From contig NZ_BAHC01000245.1 of assembly GCF_000298195.1 (NCBI RefSeq), positions 49,176 to 113,175 of the forward strand: 64,000 nucleotides of DNA. The letters run 5' to 3'. The notes under the pieces were generated by a model. That model ran no database searches. It was given only the letters and a program-made list of their open reading frames with translations, and had not been told where the DNA came from. The stretch comes from Gordonia rhizosphera NBRC 16068. GTDB taxonomy: Bacteria; Actinomycetota; Actinomycetes; Mycobacteriales; Mycobacteriaceae. Positions 33,805 to 42,733 of this stretch are shown here, in pieces (position 1 is the first letter of the stretch; every line of letters begins with the position of its first letter). A program made the translations under genes and the position numbers.

Positions 33805-34578
33805 TCAGGCGGTGAGTGCCGCGAGACGCTCGGTGTAGACGAGCTTCACGAACTCGGCGCGGTTGCGGACACGGGTGATCGAGAAGATCCGGCTGACGTA
33901 CTTCTTCACCGTGTCCACACCGAGAGCCATGATCGAGGCGATCTCCTCGTTCGTGTGCCCGTCGGCGAGCAGTTCGCCGAGCTCGCACTGCCGTGGGGTC
34001 AGCCGCGCCGACCACGACGGGCAGGGATTGCCGGGCAGTGTGCGCGCGAGGGTCGACAGCTGGCGGGCCAGCAGGCCGAGCGCCTGCACGCGCACGGGTG
34101 CCACCTCCTTGCCCGCGGAGTCGAAGATGCCGACGAGGGCATGGCAGTCGTGGACGAGGTTCAGGTGCATCACCGACGCGCTGCGCAAGGACCTGCGGTA
34201 GAGGAATCCGTCGAGGTAGTCGCGCGCCGACGACGGGATGCTCGGCAATTCGGTGTGCGCGATCGCGTGGGTCGACGACAGCGCGGCGAAGGACTCCGGG
34301 GTCGCGAACACGTCGGTCTGATACCACCCCGACTGGTACTCGTCGATGATCGCGGGGATGCGGCCGGTGGTCACCGGGTCGGGGTCGGCGAAGGCCGTCC
34401 GGAAGGTCGGGCCGGTCAGGAACGTGGTGTTCGGGAAGCCATAGACGGTGTGCAGCGCATCCATCAAAGCGTGTTTGAACTCATCGAGCGTTCTCGCCGT
34501 GCCGCAGTGGTCGAGCACGGCGAAGATGTGGTCGTACTCGTCGCTGGGCAGGGACGGCCGTGTCGCCACCGCACCCAT
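33805..34578 (-). CDS. LuxR-family transcriptional regulator
   Basis: 257 aa from ATG 34578, preceded by AGGAAG; an in-frame ATG at 34605 is a longer alternative. The N-terminal 170 residues look like a sensor domain without a clear family. The C-terminal HTH is RLTPRQCELGELLADG followed by EEIASIMALGVDTVKKYVS (residues about 195-240). It is convergent with the GAF-LuxR gene and divergent from the luciferase-like monooxygenase gene, which is the likely target. Confidence 0.85.
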   Translation of the reverse strand: MGAVATRPSLPSDEYDHIFAVLDHCGTARTLDEFKHALMDALHTVYGFPNTTFLTGPTFRTAFADPDPVTTGRIPAIIDEYQSGWYQTDVFATPESFAALSSTHAIAHTELPSIPSSARDYLDGFLYRRSLRSASVMHLNLVHDCHALVGIFDSAGKEVAPVRVQALGLLARQLSTLARTLPGNPCPSWSARLTPRQCELGELLADGHTNEEIASIMALGVDTVKKYVSRIFSITRVRNRAEFVKLVYTERLAALTA

Positions 34579-34658
34579 CGCGCTTCCTGGTGTGAGCCAC
34601 GTCATAACCCTGACCAATATAGCGGCCGACGTGAACAGGGGCTCAACTGTCCACTTTG

Positions 34659-34667
34659 GTGCACTGT
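34659..34667. promoter_or_regulatory. Shared 9-mer in the LuxR/LLM promoter
   Basis: GTGCACTGT is the reverse complement of the 9-mer at 32913-32921. It lies 110-102 bp before the luciferase-like monooxygenase ATG and 81-89 bp before the LuxR ATG. It is preceded by a related half, ACTGTCCAC. Confidence 0.4.
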
Positions 34668-34768
34668 GTCTCACGTCACACCTCTGTCTATGGTGTGCCC
34701 GATCCGTTTCACCCGATCGACCTGGCCGAGACGACGCCAGATCGCGAACCAGCAGGAGATATCCACCG

Positions 34769-35935
34769 ATGAGCAGGCTTCGTTTCGGCTACTTCATGGC
34801 CCCGTTTCACGTCCCCGGCCGCAATCCGACCGCGGCACTCGAGCGCGACCTCCAGATGGCCGAGTATCTCGATGTCCTCGGGTTCGACGAGGTCTGGTAC
34901 GGCGAACACCATTCGGCCGGGAGCGAGATCATCGCGTCGCCGGAGATCATGATCGCCGCCGCGGCACAGCGGGCACCACGCATCACGTTCGGCACCGGCG
35001 TGACGTCGCTGTCGTATCACAACCCGCTGTGGGCGGCCGACCGCATCATGCAACTCGATCACCTGACGCGTGGCCGCACGGTGTTCGGTATCGGCCCGGG
35101 TTCGCTGCCCACCGACTCGGCGATGATCGGGCTCGATCCCACCGACACCCGTGAGTTGTTGTCGGAGAACCTCGACATCGTCGTGCGCCTGCTGCGCGGT
35201 GAGACCGTCAGCGCCAAGACCCGGACTCACGAGTTGATCGATGCCCAGCTGCAACTGGCGCCGTATTCGGCCGACGGCATCGAGATCGCGCTGGCCGCGG
35301 TCGCCTCACCCACCGGGCCGCGGCTTGCCGGCTCCTACGGCCTCGGCCTCCTGTCGATCGGTGCCACGCTGTCCGCCGACGGTTTTGATGCTCTTGCCCA
35401 TCACTGGAACGTGATGGAGGAGCGCGCCACCGTGCACAACACCACTGTCGACCGTTCGCAGTGGCGCCTCGTCGGCCCGTTCCACATCGCGGAGACCGAG
35501 GCCGAGGCCGTCAAGCAGGTGGAGTACGGCATCGAGGAGTGGTTCGACTACTTCCAGCACGTCGCGGCGTTTCCGCAGATGGCGGTGTCCGGGAGTCGAC
35601 TCAGCGAGATGATCGATTTCATCAAGGAGTCGGGCATCGGGGTGATCGGGACCCCGGAGCAGGCGCGCGCACAGGTCCAGCGACTGTGGGATCAGTCCAA
35701 GGGCTTCGGATGCATGTTGCTGATGGGCCACGACTGGGCGAATCCGGCGAACACGAAGCGATCGTTGGAACTGTTCACCCAGGAGGTGTTCCCGCACTTC
35801 CAGGGGCAGGCACAGCCGCTGCTCGACGCGGCCTCACGTGCGCGCCAGGTCCGTGAGGGTCACGCCGCCAAACAGATGGAGGCGGTCGAGCACATGACGA
35901 TGAAATACCAGGCGGAGGTCGCGGCCCAGGGTTGA
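34769..35935 (+). CDS. Luciferase-like (LLM) flavin-dependent monooxygenase
   Basis: 388 aa bacterial luciferase-like TIM barrel that uses reduced FMN and oxygen. The N-terminal LRFGYFMAPFHVPGRNP and DEVWYGEHHSAG are typical, as is ITFGTGVTSLSYHNP. The length and opening residues recall actinomycete limonene 1,2-monooxygenase-like proteins, but that identity rests on memory of the family and is uncertain. It needs a partner flavin reductase, and none is adjacent. The start is ATG 34769 after AGCAGGAGA. Two LuxR-type regulators upstream suggest inducible expression. Confidence 0.86.
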   Translation: MSRLRFGYFMAPFHVPGRNPTAALERDLQMAEYLDVLGFDEVWYGEHHSAGSEIIASPEIMIAAAAQRAPRITFGTGVTSLSYHNPLWAADRIMQLDHLTRGRTVFGIGPGSLPTDSAMIGLDPTDTRELLSENLDIVVRLLRGETVSAKTRTHELIDAQLQLAPYSADGIEIALAAVASPTGPRLAGSYGLGLLSIGATLSADGFDALAHHWNVMEERATVHNTTVDRSQWRLVGPFHIAETEAEAVKQVEYGIEEWFDYFQHVAAFPQMAVSGSRLSEMIDFIKESGIGVIGTPEQARAQVQRLWDQSKGFGCMLLMGHDWANPANTKRSLELFTQEVFPHFQGQAQPLLDAASRARQVREGHAAKQMEAVEHMTMKYQAEVAAQG

Positions 35936-36026
35936 GGAGCGTCCGATCTGTCGTGTTGCTGCCCGATCCCGAGTGTTTCGCTGACTACCCTGTTCACCCA
36001 GGTGCTCACGACGAACGGAGCCTGAC

Positions 36027-36731
36027 ATGGCGAAGAAGAACAAGTTGATCGGTCAGCTCGAGGCGCAGATCGAAATGTTGACCAACGAGCTCGCCAACGT
36101 CGACAAGCAGCTTCGAAAACGAGTCAAGCGGGCCGAGCGGGAGGCCGCGTCGGCGCGTGCGGAGTTACTGAAGTTCATCGGGCAGCGGGGCAAGAGCAAG
36201 AAGGACTCGGGCGATAAAGGCTCGGGTGACAAGGACTCCGACACGAAGCCCGTGTCAACGGATCATCCGAAACCGACGCAGCAGAAGGATCATCCGTCGC
36301 ACCGGGTCACCGAACCGGCCAAACCGGTCATTCCGCGAGCCGAGGCACCACGCTCGGCCGCACCGAAACCCGCGGCCCCGAGGACCGCTGCGTCGAAGAC
36401 CCCGGCAGCGAAACCCGCGGTCCCAGAATCCAAGGCCCCACAACCCGCGGCCCCGAAACCCGCGGTCCCACCGCCTGCCGCCGCTAAGAAGGTCGCGGCA
36501 GAGTCGGAGTCGCCGGCCAAGAAAGCCGTGGCGAACTGGCCCGCCGCAGATACTTCCCCCACGTCACGGTCGACCACGGACACCGCCGGACCCGCGCCGG
36601 AAGCTCCGTCGGCGAAGTCGACCCGCAGCGGACCCACCGTCGCCGAACTCAAGGCGCAGGCCAAAGCCCAAGGGGTCAAGGGCTACTCGACGATGAACAA
36701 GGCGCAGCTGCGACAGGCGCTCGACCACTAG
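36027..36731 (+). CDS. Ala/Pro/Lys-rich protein with coiled coil and C-terminal Rho-N/SAP-like motif
   Basis: 234 aa, not a recognised family overall. Residues 1-50 form a charged coiled coil (LIGQLEAQIEMLTNELANVD); residues 55-195 are a disordered Lys/Pro/Ala-rich region with repeated PKPAAP-like units; residues about 203-232 (TVAELKAQAKAQGVKGYSTM then KAQLRQAL) match the helix-extended-loop-helix of Rho N-terminal/SAP-type domains. Such tails bind nucleic acids in other actinobacterial proteins. A nucleoid- or RNA-associated role is possible. The ATG is 26 bases after the presumed promoter gap and has weak GGAGCC ribosome support. Confidence 0.7.
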   Translation: MAKKNKLIGQLEAQIEMLTNELANVDKQLRKRVKRAEREAASARAELLKFIGQRGKSKKDSGDKGSGDKDSDTKPVSTDHPKPTQQKDHPSHRVTEPAKPVIPRAEAPRSAAPKPAAPRTAASKTPAAKPAVPESKAPQPAAPKPAVPPPAAAKKVAAESESPAKKAVANWPAADTSPTSRSTTDTAGPAPEAPSAKSTRSGPTVAELKAQAKAQGVKGYSTMNKAQLRQALDH

Positions 36732-36754
36732 ACTGGGTCGGCATGTCAGCCGGG

Positions 36755-38539
36755 TCAGATCCCGGATATGCCGTACGTGTGCATCTTGCGGTAGAGCGAG
36801 CTACGTGACATCCCCACCGCGTGCGCCGCCCGCATGCGGTTGCCGTCGGCCTCCTCGAGGGCGTTGACGATCGCATCGCGTTCGGTGGCCTCGAGCGGGG
36901 TCAGCGCGCGGGTTGTGCTGCTGCGACAGAACCCCGGAAGATCCGCAGCCTGGATCTCGCCAACCGGTCGGCGACGAAGTGCGGTCTCGAGTGCCTCCCG
37001 CAGTTGGGTGATGTTCCCCGGCCACGAGAACGCGGCGATGATTCGCGACGCCTGCGGGCTGATCCGTGCATGCCGATGTGGCGAGAGGATCTTCATGATC
37101 CGGTCGGTGATATGCGGAAGGTCGGGGCCGCGTAGCCGCAGCGGCGGGATGGTGACCGAGCACCCGAAGTGGTGGAGCAGGTCGGCGAAGGAGCCCACCA
37201 CCTCACCGTCGATCGGCTCGGCTGTCGCTGCGATGTGATGGCCGGTCTCGGTCGCCCGCGCGATCATCGACGCGATCTCGGCATGTCCGGACGGCCCGAT
37301 CCGGTCGAGGTGGCGGACCACGAGCAGTGCCGGTCCGTCGATGTCCGTCGCGGGCATCGCTACCTGTTCGCCCCGTTCCACCCGGACGGCATCGACGATC
37401 ACCACGGGCGACGACCCGTGCAGTTCGCCAAAGGCGTCGGAGATCAGCGACAACCGTCCGGTGCCGGGTTCGCCGAGCACCAGGACCGCCGTGCGCTCCG
37501 CCAGCGCCTCGGTGGTCTCGGCCAGGGCCTTGGCCCAGGCGGGGCTGCGCATCTCGCGCGACGACGCCACGGGCAGCGCGATTCGGCCGGGTCGGTTAAC
37601 GGCCGACGGGGCGCCCAGACCGCAGGCCCCCCGCACCTCGTCGAGAAGCAGCACCATGCCCACCGCATCCCCGTTGCAGGTGATGCAGTTGGTGCGCATG
37701 CGAATGGTCCGCCCGGTCTCGAGTGTCACCGTGTGAACTCCACGATCCTGCTTGGACATCAGGAACTCCGCGTACTGCGCGACAGTGTTTTGCTCGTCCG
37801 GGGAGAGCAGTTCGCGGGCATGCTCGTTAACCATCAGCGTGTCGCCGATGGCCATCACGGACTGTCGGGGGCGGGCGTCGGCGCGCAGGTACGTCTCGAA
37901 GAGCGCACGGGTGGCCTGGCTGCGGTCGAGGAGGAGGTTGCGGCTGATCTCGGCGGCCGCCGACCGGACGAGTGCCTCGACCAGCGTCGTCCAGCTCTCG
38001 GCGAGCATGCTCACGTCGAGGACGCCGACCGCGCGACCGGTCAGCGGATCGAAGATCGGCGCGCCGGTGCAGGCGAACTGGATCAATGACTGATTGAAGT
38101 GTTCGCAGCCCACCACGCTGACCGGACCGCCGATCTCGAATGCGGTGCCGACCCCGTTGGTGCCGCAGCCGCTCTCCTCGAACGAGAATCCGCGCTGGAA
38201 GTCGACACGGTCGAGGACCCGGCCGACCGCCGAGGAACAATCGCGCCGGTCGATGATCCGAGCCTGCGAATCCGTCAACGCGATGGTCACCGGGACGTCG
38301 GACATGTCGTCGGTCAGTCGGGTGATCACCGGTCGCGCGCATCGCGCCAGCCGCGAATCGAAATCAATGTCCTCGTGATAGATGACGCGATACCGGTCCG
38401 CGTCGACGCCGGCCGACTGACTGCGCGCCCAGGACGCGGCGACCACGTCCCCGACGCCTGCGGCACCCAACGGGCCGTACTCCAGGAAGTCGGCTCGAGC
38501 TGCGGCGATTCGAAGTTGGAGCTCCCGCAGGTCGGACAT
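36755..38539 (-). CDS. Fis-type (AcoR/MimR-like) transcriptional regulator with decayed AAA+ domain
   Basis: 594 aa. Residues about 60-210 are a GAF-like sensor (FEESGCGTNGVGTA and SVVGCEHFNQ), a middle region follows, then an AAA+-like domain (about 330-500), and a C-terminal Fis HTH (NALEEADGNRMRAAHAVGM, then SRSSLYRKM). The Walker A is GEPGTGR, the acidic Walker B DE is replaced (LLVVRHLDRI), and the GAFTGA loop that touches sigma-54 is absent. It therefore cannot act as a standard sigma-54 activator. It is divergent from the Baeyer-Villiger gene at 38.7 kb, with TTGGGAC inverted and direct repeats between them. MimR-type regulators of actinomycete monooxygenases look like this. Confidence 0.87.
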   Translation of the reverse strand: MSDLRELQLRIAAARADFLEYGPLGAAGVGDVVAASWARSQSAGVDADRYRVIYHEDIDFDSRLARCARPVITRLTDDMSDVPVTIALTDSQARIIDRRDCSSAVGRVLDRVDFQRGFSFEESGCGTNGVGTAFEIGGPVSVVGCEHFNQSLIQFACTGAPIFDPLTGRAVGVLDVSMLAESWTTLVEALVRSAAAEISRNLLLDRSQATRALFETYLRADARPRQSVMAIGDTLMVNEHARELLSPDEQNTVAQYAEFLMSKQDRGVHTVTLETGRTIRMRTNCITCNGDAVGMVLLLDEVRGACGLGAPSAVNRPGRIALPVASSREMRSPAWAKALAETTEALAERTAVLVLGEPGTGRLSLISDAFGELHGSSPVVIVDAVRVERGEQVAMPATDIDGPALLVVRHLDRIGPSGHAEIASMIARATETGHHIAATAEPIDGEVVGSFADLLHHFGCSVTIPPLRLRGPDLPHITDRIMKILSPHRHARISPQASRIIAAFSWPGNITQLREALETALRRRPVGEIQAADLPGFCRSSTTRALTPLEATERDAIVNALEEADGNRMRAAHAVGMSRSSLYRKMHTYGISGI

Positions 38540-38644
38540 CGTCGTCGGAACTCCTTTCGCCGGTCACCGGCCTCCTGTGAGGCGGGCCACAGTCGATTAT
38601 CCAGAACCCGACGGTGGTCGACCAGCGCTCACCGGTCAGGTCGA

Positions 38645-38681
38645 CTGTCCCAATTTGGGACGTCGAGACCTCTTGGGACAG
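38645..38681. promoter_or_regulatory. Operator array upstream of the Baeyer-Villiger gene
   Basis: GTCCCAATTTGGGAC (38647-38661) is a perfect 15-bp palindrome. A third half-site, TTGGGACAG (38673-38681), repeats the second half 18 bp later, and also mirrors CTGTCCCAA (38645-38653). Such paired inverted sites in a promoter next to a Fis/AcoR-type gene fit enhancer-like or operator binding by that regulator. Confidence 0.68.
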
Positions 38682-38732
38682 CACCAACAATGTCTGCCAC
38701 GTGTTCGACGTCACACCGCAAGGAGATCTCCC

Positions 38733-40334
38733 ATGGCAACCAGAACTCTCGACGCACTCGTCATCGGGGCCGGGGTGGCCGGCCTGTATCAACTGCATAT
38801 GCTGCGCGAACAGGGGCTCGACGTTCGCGCTTACGACACCGCGAGCGGAGTCGGCGGCACGTGGTACTGGAACCGGTACCCCGGCGCGAAGTTCGACTCC
38901 GAGGCCTACATCTATCAGTACTTGTTCGACGAGGACCTGTACAAAGGCTGGAGCTGGAGCCGACGCTTTCCCGGACAGGCCGAGATCGAGCACTGGCTCA
39001 ACTACGTCGCGGATTCGCTGGATCTGCGACGCGACATCCAGTTCGACACCACCATCGAGCGCGCGGTGTTCGACGAGGACACCAACCGCTGGACGGTCAC
39101 CACCGACTTGGGTGAGACCATCGACACCCAGTTCCTGATCACCTGCTGCGGCATGCTGTCGGCCCCCATGGCCGATCTCTTCGACGAGCAGAGCGATTTC
39201 GCGGGCGACATCTGGCATACCGCGCGCTGGCCGAAGGAGCAGGTGGACCTCGCCGGCAAACGCGTCGGCGTGATCGGCAACGGCGCCACCGGCATCCAGG
39301 TCATCCAGACCATCGCCGACGAGGTAGGCGACCTGAAGGTGTTCATCCGAACCCCGCAGTACGCGCTGCCGATGAAGAATCCGAGCTATGGACCCGGCGA
39401 GGTGCAGTGGTACAAGTCGCGGTTCGACGAGTTGCAGCAGAACCTGCCCACCACCTTCACCGGGTTCGAATACGACTTCACCGACGCCTGGGCGGATCTC
39501 ACCCCCGAACAGCGGCAAACCAGGCTTGAGGACTGCTACGAGGACGGATCGCTGAAGCTGTGGCTGGCGTCGTTCGCGGAGATCTTCTCCGACGAGCAGG
39601 TCAGCGAAGAGGTCTCGGAATTCGTCCGGCAGAAGATGCGCGCACGGCTGCAGGACCCCGAACTGTGCGAACTGCTCATCCCGAGCGACTACGGGTTCGG
39701 CACCCACCGCGTGCCCCTGGAGTCCAACTACCTCGAGGTCTACCACCGCGACAACGTGACCCCGGTTGCGGTCAAGAACAACCCGATCGCGCGCATCGTG
39801 CGGGAAGGCATCGTGCTGGCCGACGGCACTCTGCACGAACTCGACGTGATCATCATGGCGACCGGTTTCGACGCCGGCACCGGTGCCCTGACGCGGATCG
39901 ACATCCGGGGCCGCGGCGGCCGGTCGCTCAAGGAGGACTGGTTCACCGACATCCGCACGACGATGGGCCTGATGGTGCACGGATATCCGAACATGCTGAC
40001 CACCGCTGTGCCGCTCGCGCCGTCGGCGGCACTGTGCAACATGACCACGTGTCTGCAGCAGCAGACCGAGTGGATCGACGAGGCCATCCGCCACCTGCGG
40101 GCCAACGGCAAATCCGTCATCGAAGCCACCAAAGAAGGGCAGGATGCGTGGGTCGCCCACCACGACGAACTCGCCGACGAGAACCTCATCTCGAAGACGT
40201 CGTCGTGGTACGTCGGGTCGAATGTGCCGGGCAAACCACGCCGGGTGCTCTCCTACGTCGGTGGTGTCGGCGCGTATCGCGAGGCCACTCTCGAGGCAGC
40301 GGCCGCCGGATACAAGGGTTTCGCGCTCTCCTGA
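38733..40334 (+). CDS. Baeyer-Villiger monooxygenase, cyclohexanone/acetone-monooxygenase type
   Basis: 533 aa type I flavoprotein. FAD-binding GAGVAG is at residues 12-17, GGTWYWNRYPGAKFDSE follows, the fingerprint FAGDIWHTARWP is at about 156-167, and the NADPH motif GNGATG comes just after. The Asp in GAKFD and an Arg near residue 325 in the closing loop are catalytic in the family. It oxidises ketones to esters or lactones. This branch (GTWYWNRYPG) is the one containing cyclohexanone and acetone monooxygenases. AAGGAG precedes the ATG. The next genes encode a serine hydrolase and an alcohol dehydrogenase, a frequent catabolic arrangement. Confidence 0.93.
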   Translation: MATRTLDALVIGAGVAGLYQLHMLREQGLDVRAYDTASGVGGTWYWNRYPGAKFDSEAYIYQYLFDEDLYKGWSWSRRFPGQAEIEHWLNYVADSLDLRRDIQFDTTIERAVFDEDTNRWTVTTDLGETIDTQFLITCCGMLSAPMADLFDEQSDFAGDIWHTARWPKEQVDLAGKRVGVIGNGATGIQVIQTIADEVGDLKVFIRTPQYALPMKNPSYGPGEVQWYKSRFDELQQNLPTTFTGFEYDFTDAWADLTPEQRQTRLEDCYEDGSLKLWLASFAEIFSDEQVSEEVSEFVRQKMRARLQDPELCELLIPSDYGFGTHRVPLESNYLEVYHRDNVTPVAVKNNPIARIVREGIVLADGTLHELDVIIMATGFDAGTGALTRIDIRGRGGRSLKEDWFTDIRTTMGLMVHGYPNMLTTAVPLAPSAALCNMTTCLQQQTEWIDEAIRHLRANGKSVIEATKEGQDAWVAHHDELADENLISKTSSWYVGSNVPGKPRRVLSYVGGVGAYREATLEAAAAGYKGFALS

Positions 40335-40376
40335 ACAACTATGATGCAGATCACACTCCAAGAAAGTGGTGTCAGA

Positions 40377-41582
40377 ATGACCAGCACATCTCCCGCCGTG
40401 GACAGGGCCGCATTCGGCGCGGCCGCCGACTCGATCCTGACCGCCGCGACCACCGGTGACGCGCGCGTCCCCGGCGTCGTCGCGATGGTCACCGACCGAG
40501 AGCAGAACATCTACACCGGTGCCGCGGGACTGCGCCGCATCGACGGGCCGGCGGAGATGACCGTCGACGACGTGTTCGCGATCTTCTCCACCACCAAGGC
40601 GATCACCGCGACCGCGGCGCTGCAATTGGTGGAGGAGGGCAAACTCGACCTCGACCGGCCGGCCAGCGACTACGCGCCCGCGATCGGTGAACTCCAGGTG
40701 ATCGACGGTTTCGACGGCTCGGGGGAACCCATCCTCCGCGCGCCGAAATCGGTGCCGACGACGCGTCAACTCCTCACACACACCGGCGGCTTCGGCTACG
40801 ACTTCTTCGACGAGGTCTACCTGCGCCTCGCGGAGGAGAAAGGTCAGCCCAGCGTCATAACGGCCACCATGGCCGCGCTGACCACTCCATTGCTGTTCGA
40901 CCCGGGTGAACGCTGGCAGTACGGCACCAACATCGACTGGGTGGGGCAGGTCGTGGAGGGGTTGCGCGGCAAGCGACTCGGCGATGTGTTCGACGAGCGG
41001 ATCTTCGGACCGCTCGGTATCGAGAACATGAGTTTCATCCTGCGAGAAGATTTCCGGTCGCGGCTGGCCGAGATCCACGCGCGCAACGCCGATGGGTCAC
41101 TGACTCCGATGGGGTTGGAACTGCCGTCGCCGCCCGAGGTGGACTTCGGCGGGCACGGGCTCTACGGAACCGTCGGCGACTACATGAAATTCATCCGCAT
41201 GTGGCTCAACGACGGTGCAGGAGAACATGGTCGGGTGTTGCAACCCGAGACGGTCCAGATGGCCGTGCAGAATCACCTCGGCGATCTGTCGGTCACGATG
41301 TTGCCCGGGGTGATCCCGTCGCTGTCGAACGATGCGGAATTCTTTCCCGGGCAATCGAAATCGTGGTCTCTGGCCTTCATGATCAACAACGAGGAGGCGC
41401 CGACGGGTCGGCCGGCCGGTGCGCAGGGCTGGGCCGGCCTGGCCAACCTCTTCTACTGGATCGACCGCGCAAACGGGTACGGCGGCTTCTGGGCGACGCA
41501 GATCCTGCCGTTCGGTGACGCGACATCCTTCACCAAGTACATGGAGTTCGAGACCGCGTTCTACCAGAATTTGAACAGCTGA
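40377..41582 (+). CDS. Serine hydrolase (beta-lactamase-fold esterase)
   Basis: 401 aa class C beta-lactamase/esterase family protein, cytoplasmic (no signal). The nucleophile motif is Ser71-x2-Lys74 in FSTTKAIT, and the catalytic Tyr182 of YGTN completes the SxxK/YxN pair. The closing GGHGLYGTVGDYMKF and the near-terminal WATQILPFGD are also family-like. In this position it likely hydrolyses the ester made by the Baeyer-Villiger enzyme, although lactonase activity is possible. The ATG at 40377 is preferred; an upstream in-frame ATG at 40341 has a poor ribosome site. Confidence 0.88.
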   Translation: MTSTSPAVDRAAFGAAADSILTAATTGDARVPGVVAMVTDREQNIYTGAAGLRRIDGPAEMTVDDVFAIFSTTKAITATAALQLVEEGKLDLDRPASDYAPAIGELQVIDGFDGSGEPILRAPKSVPTTRQLLTHTGGFGYDFFDEVYLRLAEEKGQPSVITATMAALTTPLLFDPGERWQYGTNIDWVGQVVEGLRGKRLGDVFDERIFGPLGIENMSFILREDFRSRLAEIHARNADGSLTPMGLELPSPPEVDFGGHGLYGTVGDYMKFIRMWLNDGAGEHGRVLQPETVQMAVQNHLGDLSVTMLPGVIPSLSNDAEFFPGQSKSWSLAFMINNEEAPTGRPAGAQGWAGLANLFYWIDRANGYGGFWATQILPFGDATSFTKYMEFETAFYQNLNS

Positions 41583-41596
41583 AAGGACGGACATCG

Positions 41597-42661
41597 ATGT
41601 CCGGAACAATGAACACCTTCACGATGCTCGACATCGGCAAGACATCGATCATCGAAAAGCCCATTCCCACACCGGGTGCCAACGAGGCGCTGGTCAAGAC
41701 GACTGCGTCGCTGATCTGCACCTCGGATGTGCACACCGTGAAGGGTGCGCTCCCGGTGGAGAACGGGCGGACCCTCGGACACGAATCGGTGGGTGTCATC
41801 GCCGCTCTGGGGTCCGCGGTCACCGGATTCACCGAAGGTCAGCGCGTCGCTGTCAACGCGGTGACCCCGTGTTTCGAATGTTCCTACTGCCAGCGTGGAT
41901 TCACCAGCCAGTGCGGCGGCATGCTCGGTGGCTACAAGTACACCGCTCAGGTCGACGGCAACATGGCCGAGTACTTCTTGGTGCCTGCTGCGCGGGCCAA
42001 TCTCGCACCCATCCCCGACGACCTGGCCGACGAGGCCGCCGTCTATGCGTGCGACATGCTGAGCACCGGGATCATGGGTGCCGAGCATGCGCAGATCAGC
42101 ATCGGCGACACGGTGGTGGTCTTCGCCCAGGGTGCGGTGGGACTGTGCGCGACGATCGGTGCGAAACTGCTTGGTGCGGGCCGTATCATCGCCGTCGAGT
42201 CGATACCGGAACGGATCGAACTCTCCAAGCGTTACGGCGCCGACGACATCGTCGACTTCACGAAGGGCGACCCGGTGGAGCAGATCATGGATCTCACCGG
42301 CGGTATCGGAGCCGACGGGGCCATCGAAGCCCTCGGCTTCCCCCAGACCTTCGAGGCCGCCCTGGCGTGCCTGAAGGCCGGCGGCACCCTGTCGAACATC
42401 GGTTATCACGGCGAAAACCCGGCGCCGCTGCAGCTGGACCTGCCGGCGTTCGGGTTGGGTATGGGGGACAAGACGATCCGCACCGGCCTGTGTCCTGGCG
42501 GTAGCGACCGCATGCGGCGGCTGTTCACGCTGATGTCCACCGGAAAGGTCGATCCGACCCCGATGACCACGCATCGATTCGCCTTCGCCGACGTCGAGCG
42601 GGCGTTCGAGATGATGTCGAACAAGGAGGACCACATCGTCAAGCCGCTGATCACCTACTGA
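41597..42661 (+). CDS. Zinc-dependent secondary-alcohol-type dehydrogenase
   Basis: 354 aa medium-chain dehydrogenase. Structural zinc cysteines are Cys92, Cys95, Cys98 and Cys106 (CFECSYCQRGFTSQC). The catalytic zinc site has LICTSDVHT and GHES. The cofactor fold shows VVVFAQGAVGLCA and ESIPERIELSK. It belongs to the branch with isopropanol dehydrogenases (actinomycete Adh1 and thermophile SADH). The likely reaction is secondary alcohol to ketone, which would feed the Baeyer-Villiger enzyme two genes upstream. A 14 bp gap from the hydrolase and an AAAGGAC site show operon linkage. Confidence 0.9.
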   Translation: MSGTMNTFTMLDIGKTSIIEKPIPTPGANEALVKTTASLICTSDVHTVKGALPVENGRTLGHESVGVIAALGSAVTGFTEGQRVAVNAVTPCFECSYCQRGFTSQCGGMLGGYKYTAQVDGNMAEYFLVPAARANLAPIPDDLADEAAVYACDMLSTGIMGAEHAQISIGDTVVVFAQGAVGLCATIGAKLLGAGRIIAVESIPERIELSKRYGADDIVDFTKGDPVEQIMDLTGGIGADGAIEALGFPQTFEAALACLKAGGTLSNIGYHGENPAPLQLDLPAFGLGMGDKTIRTGLCPGGSDRMRRLFTLMSTGKVDPTPMTTHRFAFADVERAFEMMSNKEDHIVKPLITY

Positions 42662-42733
42662 GTGGACCACTGAGCCCGTCGGTGACGCCGGTACCCTCGG
42701 ATTCTGGGAGAACCTAGGAGCGGAGGACAGCGG

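Noticed and set aside
36750..36765. Short hairpin CCGGG/CCCGG at the convergent ends of two genes
   Set aside because: Arms of five bases only; too weak to call a terminator.
38364..41078. 904-codon minus-strand open frame
   Set aside because: Shadow of the Baeyer-Villiger and hydrolase genes; no domain is visible.
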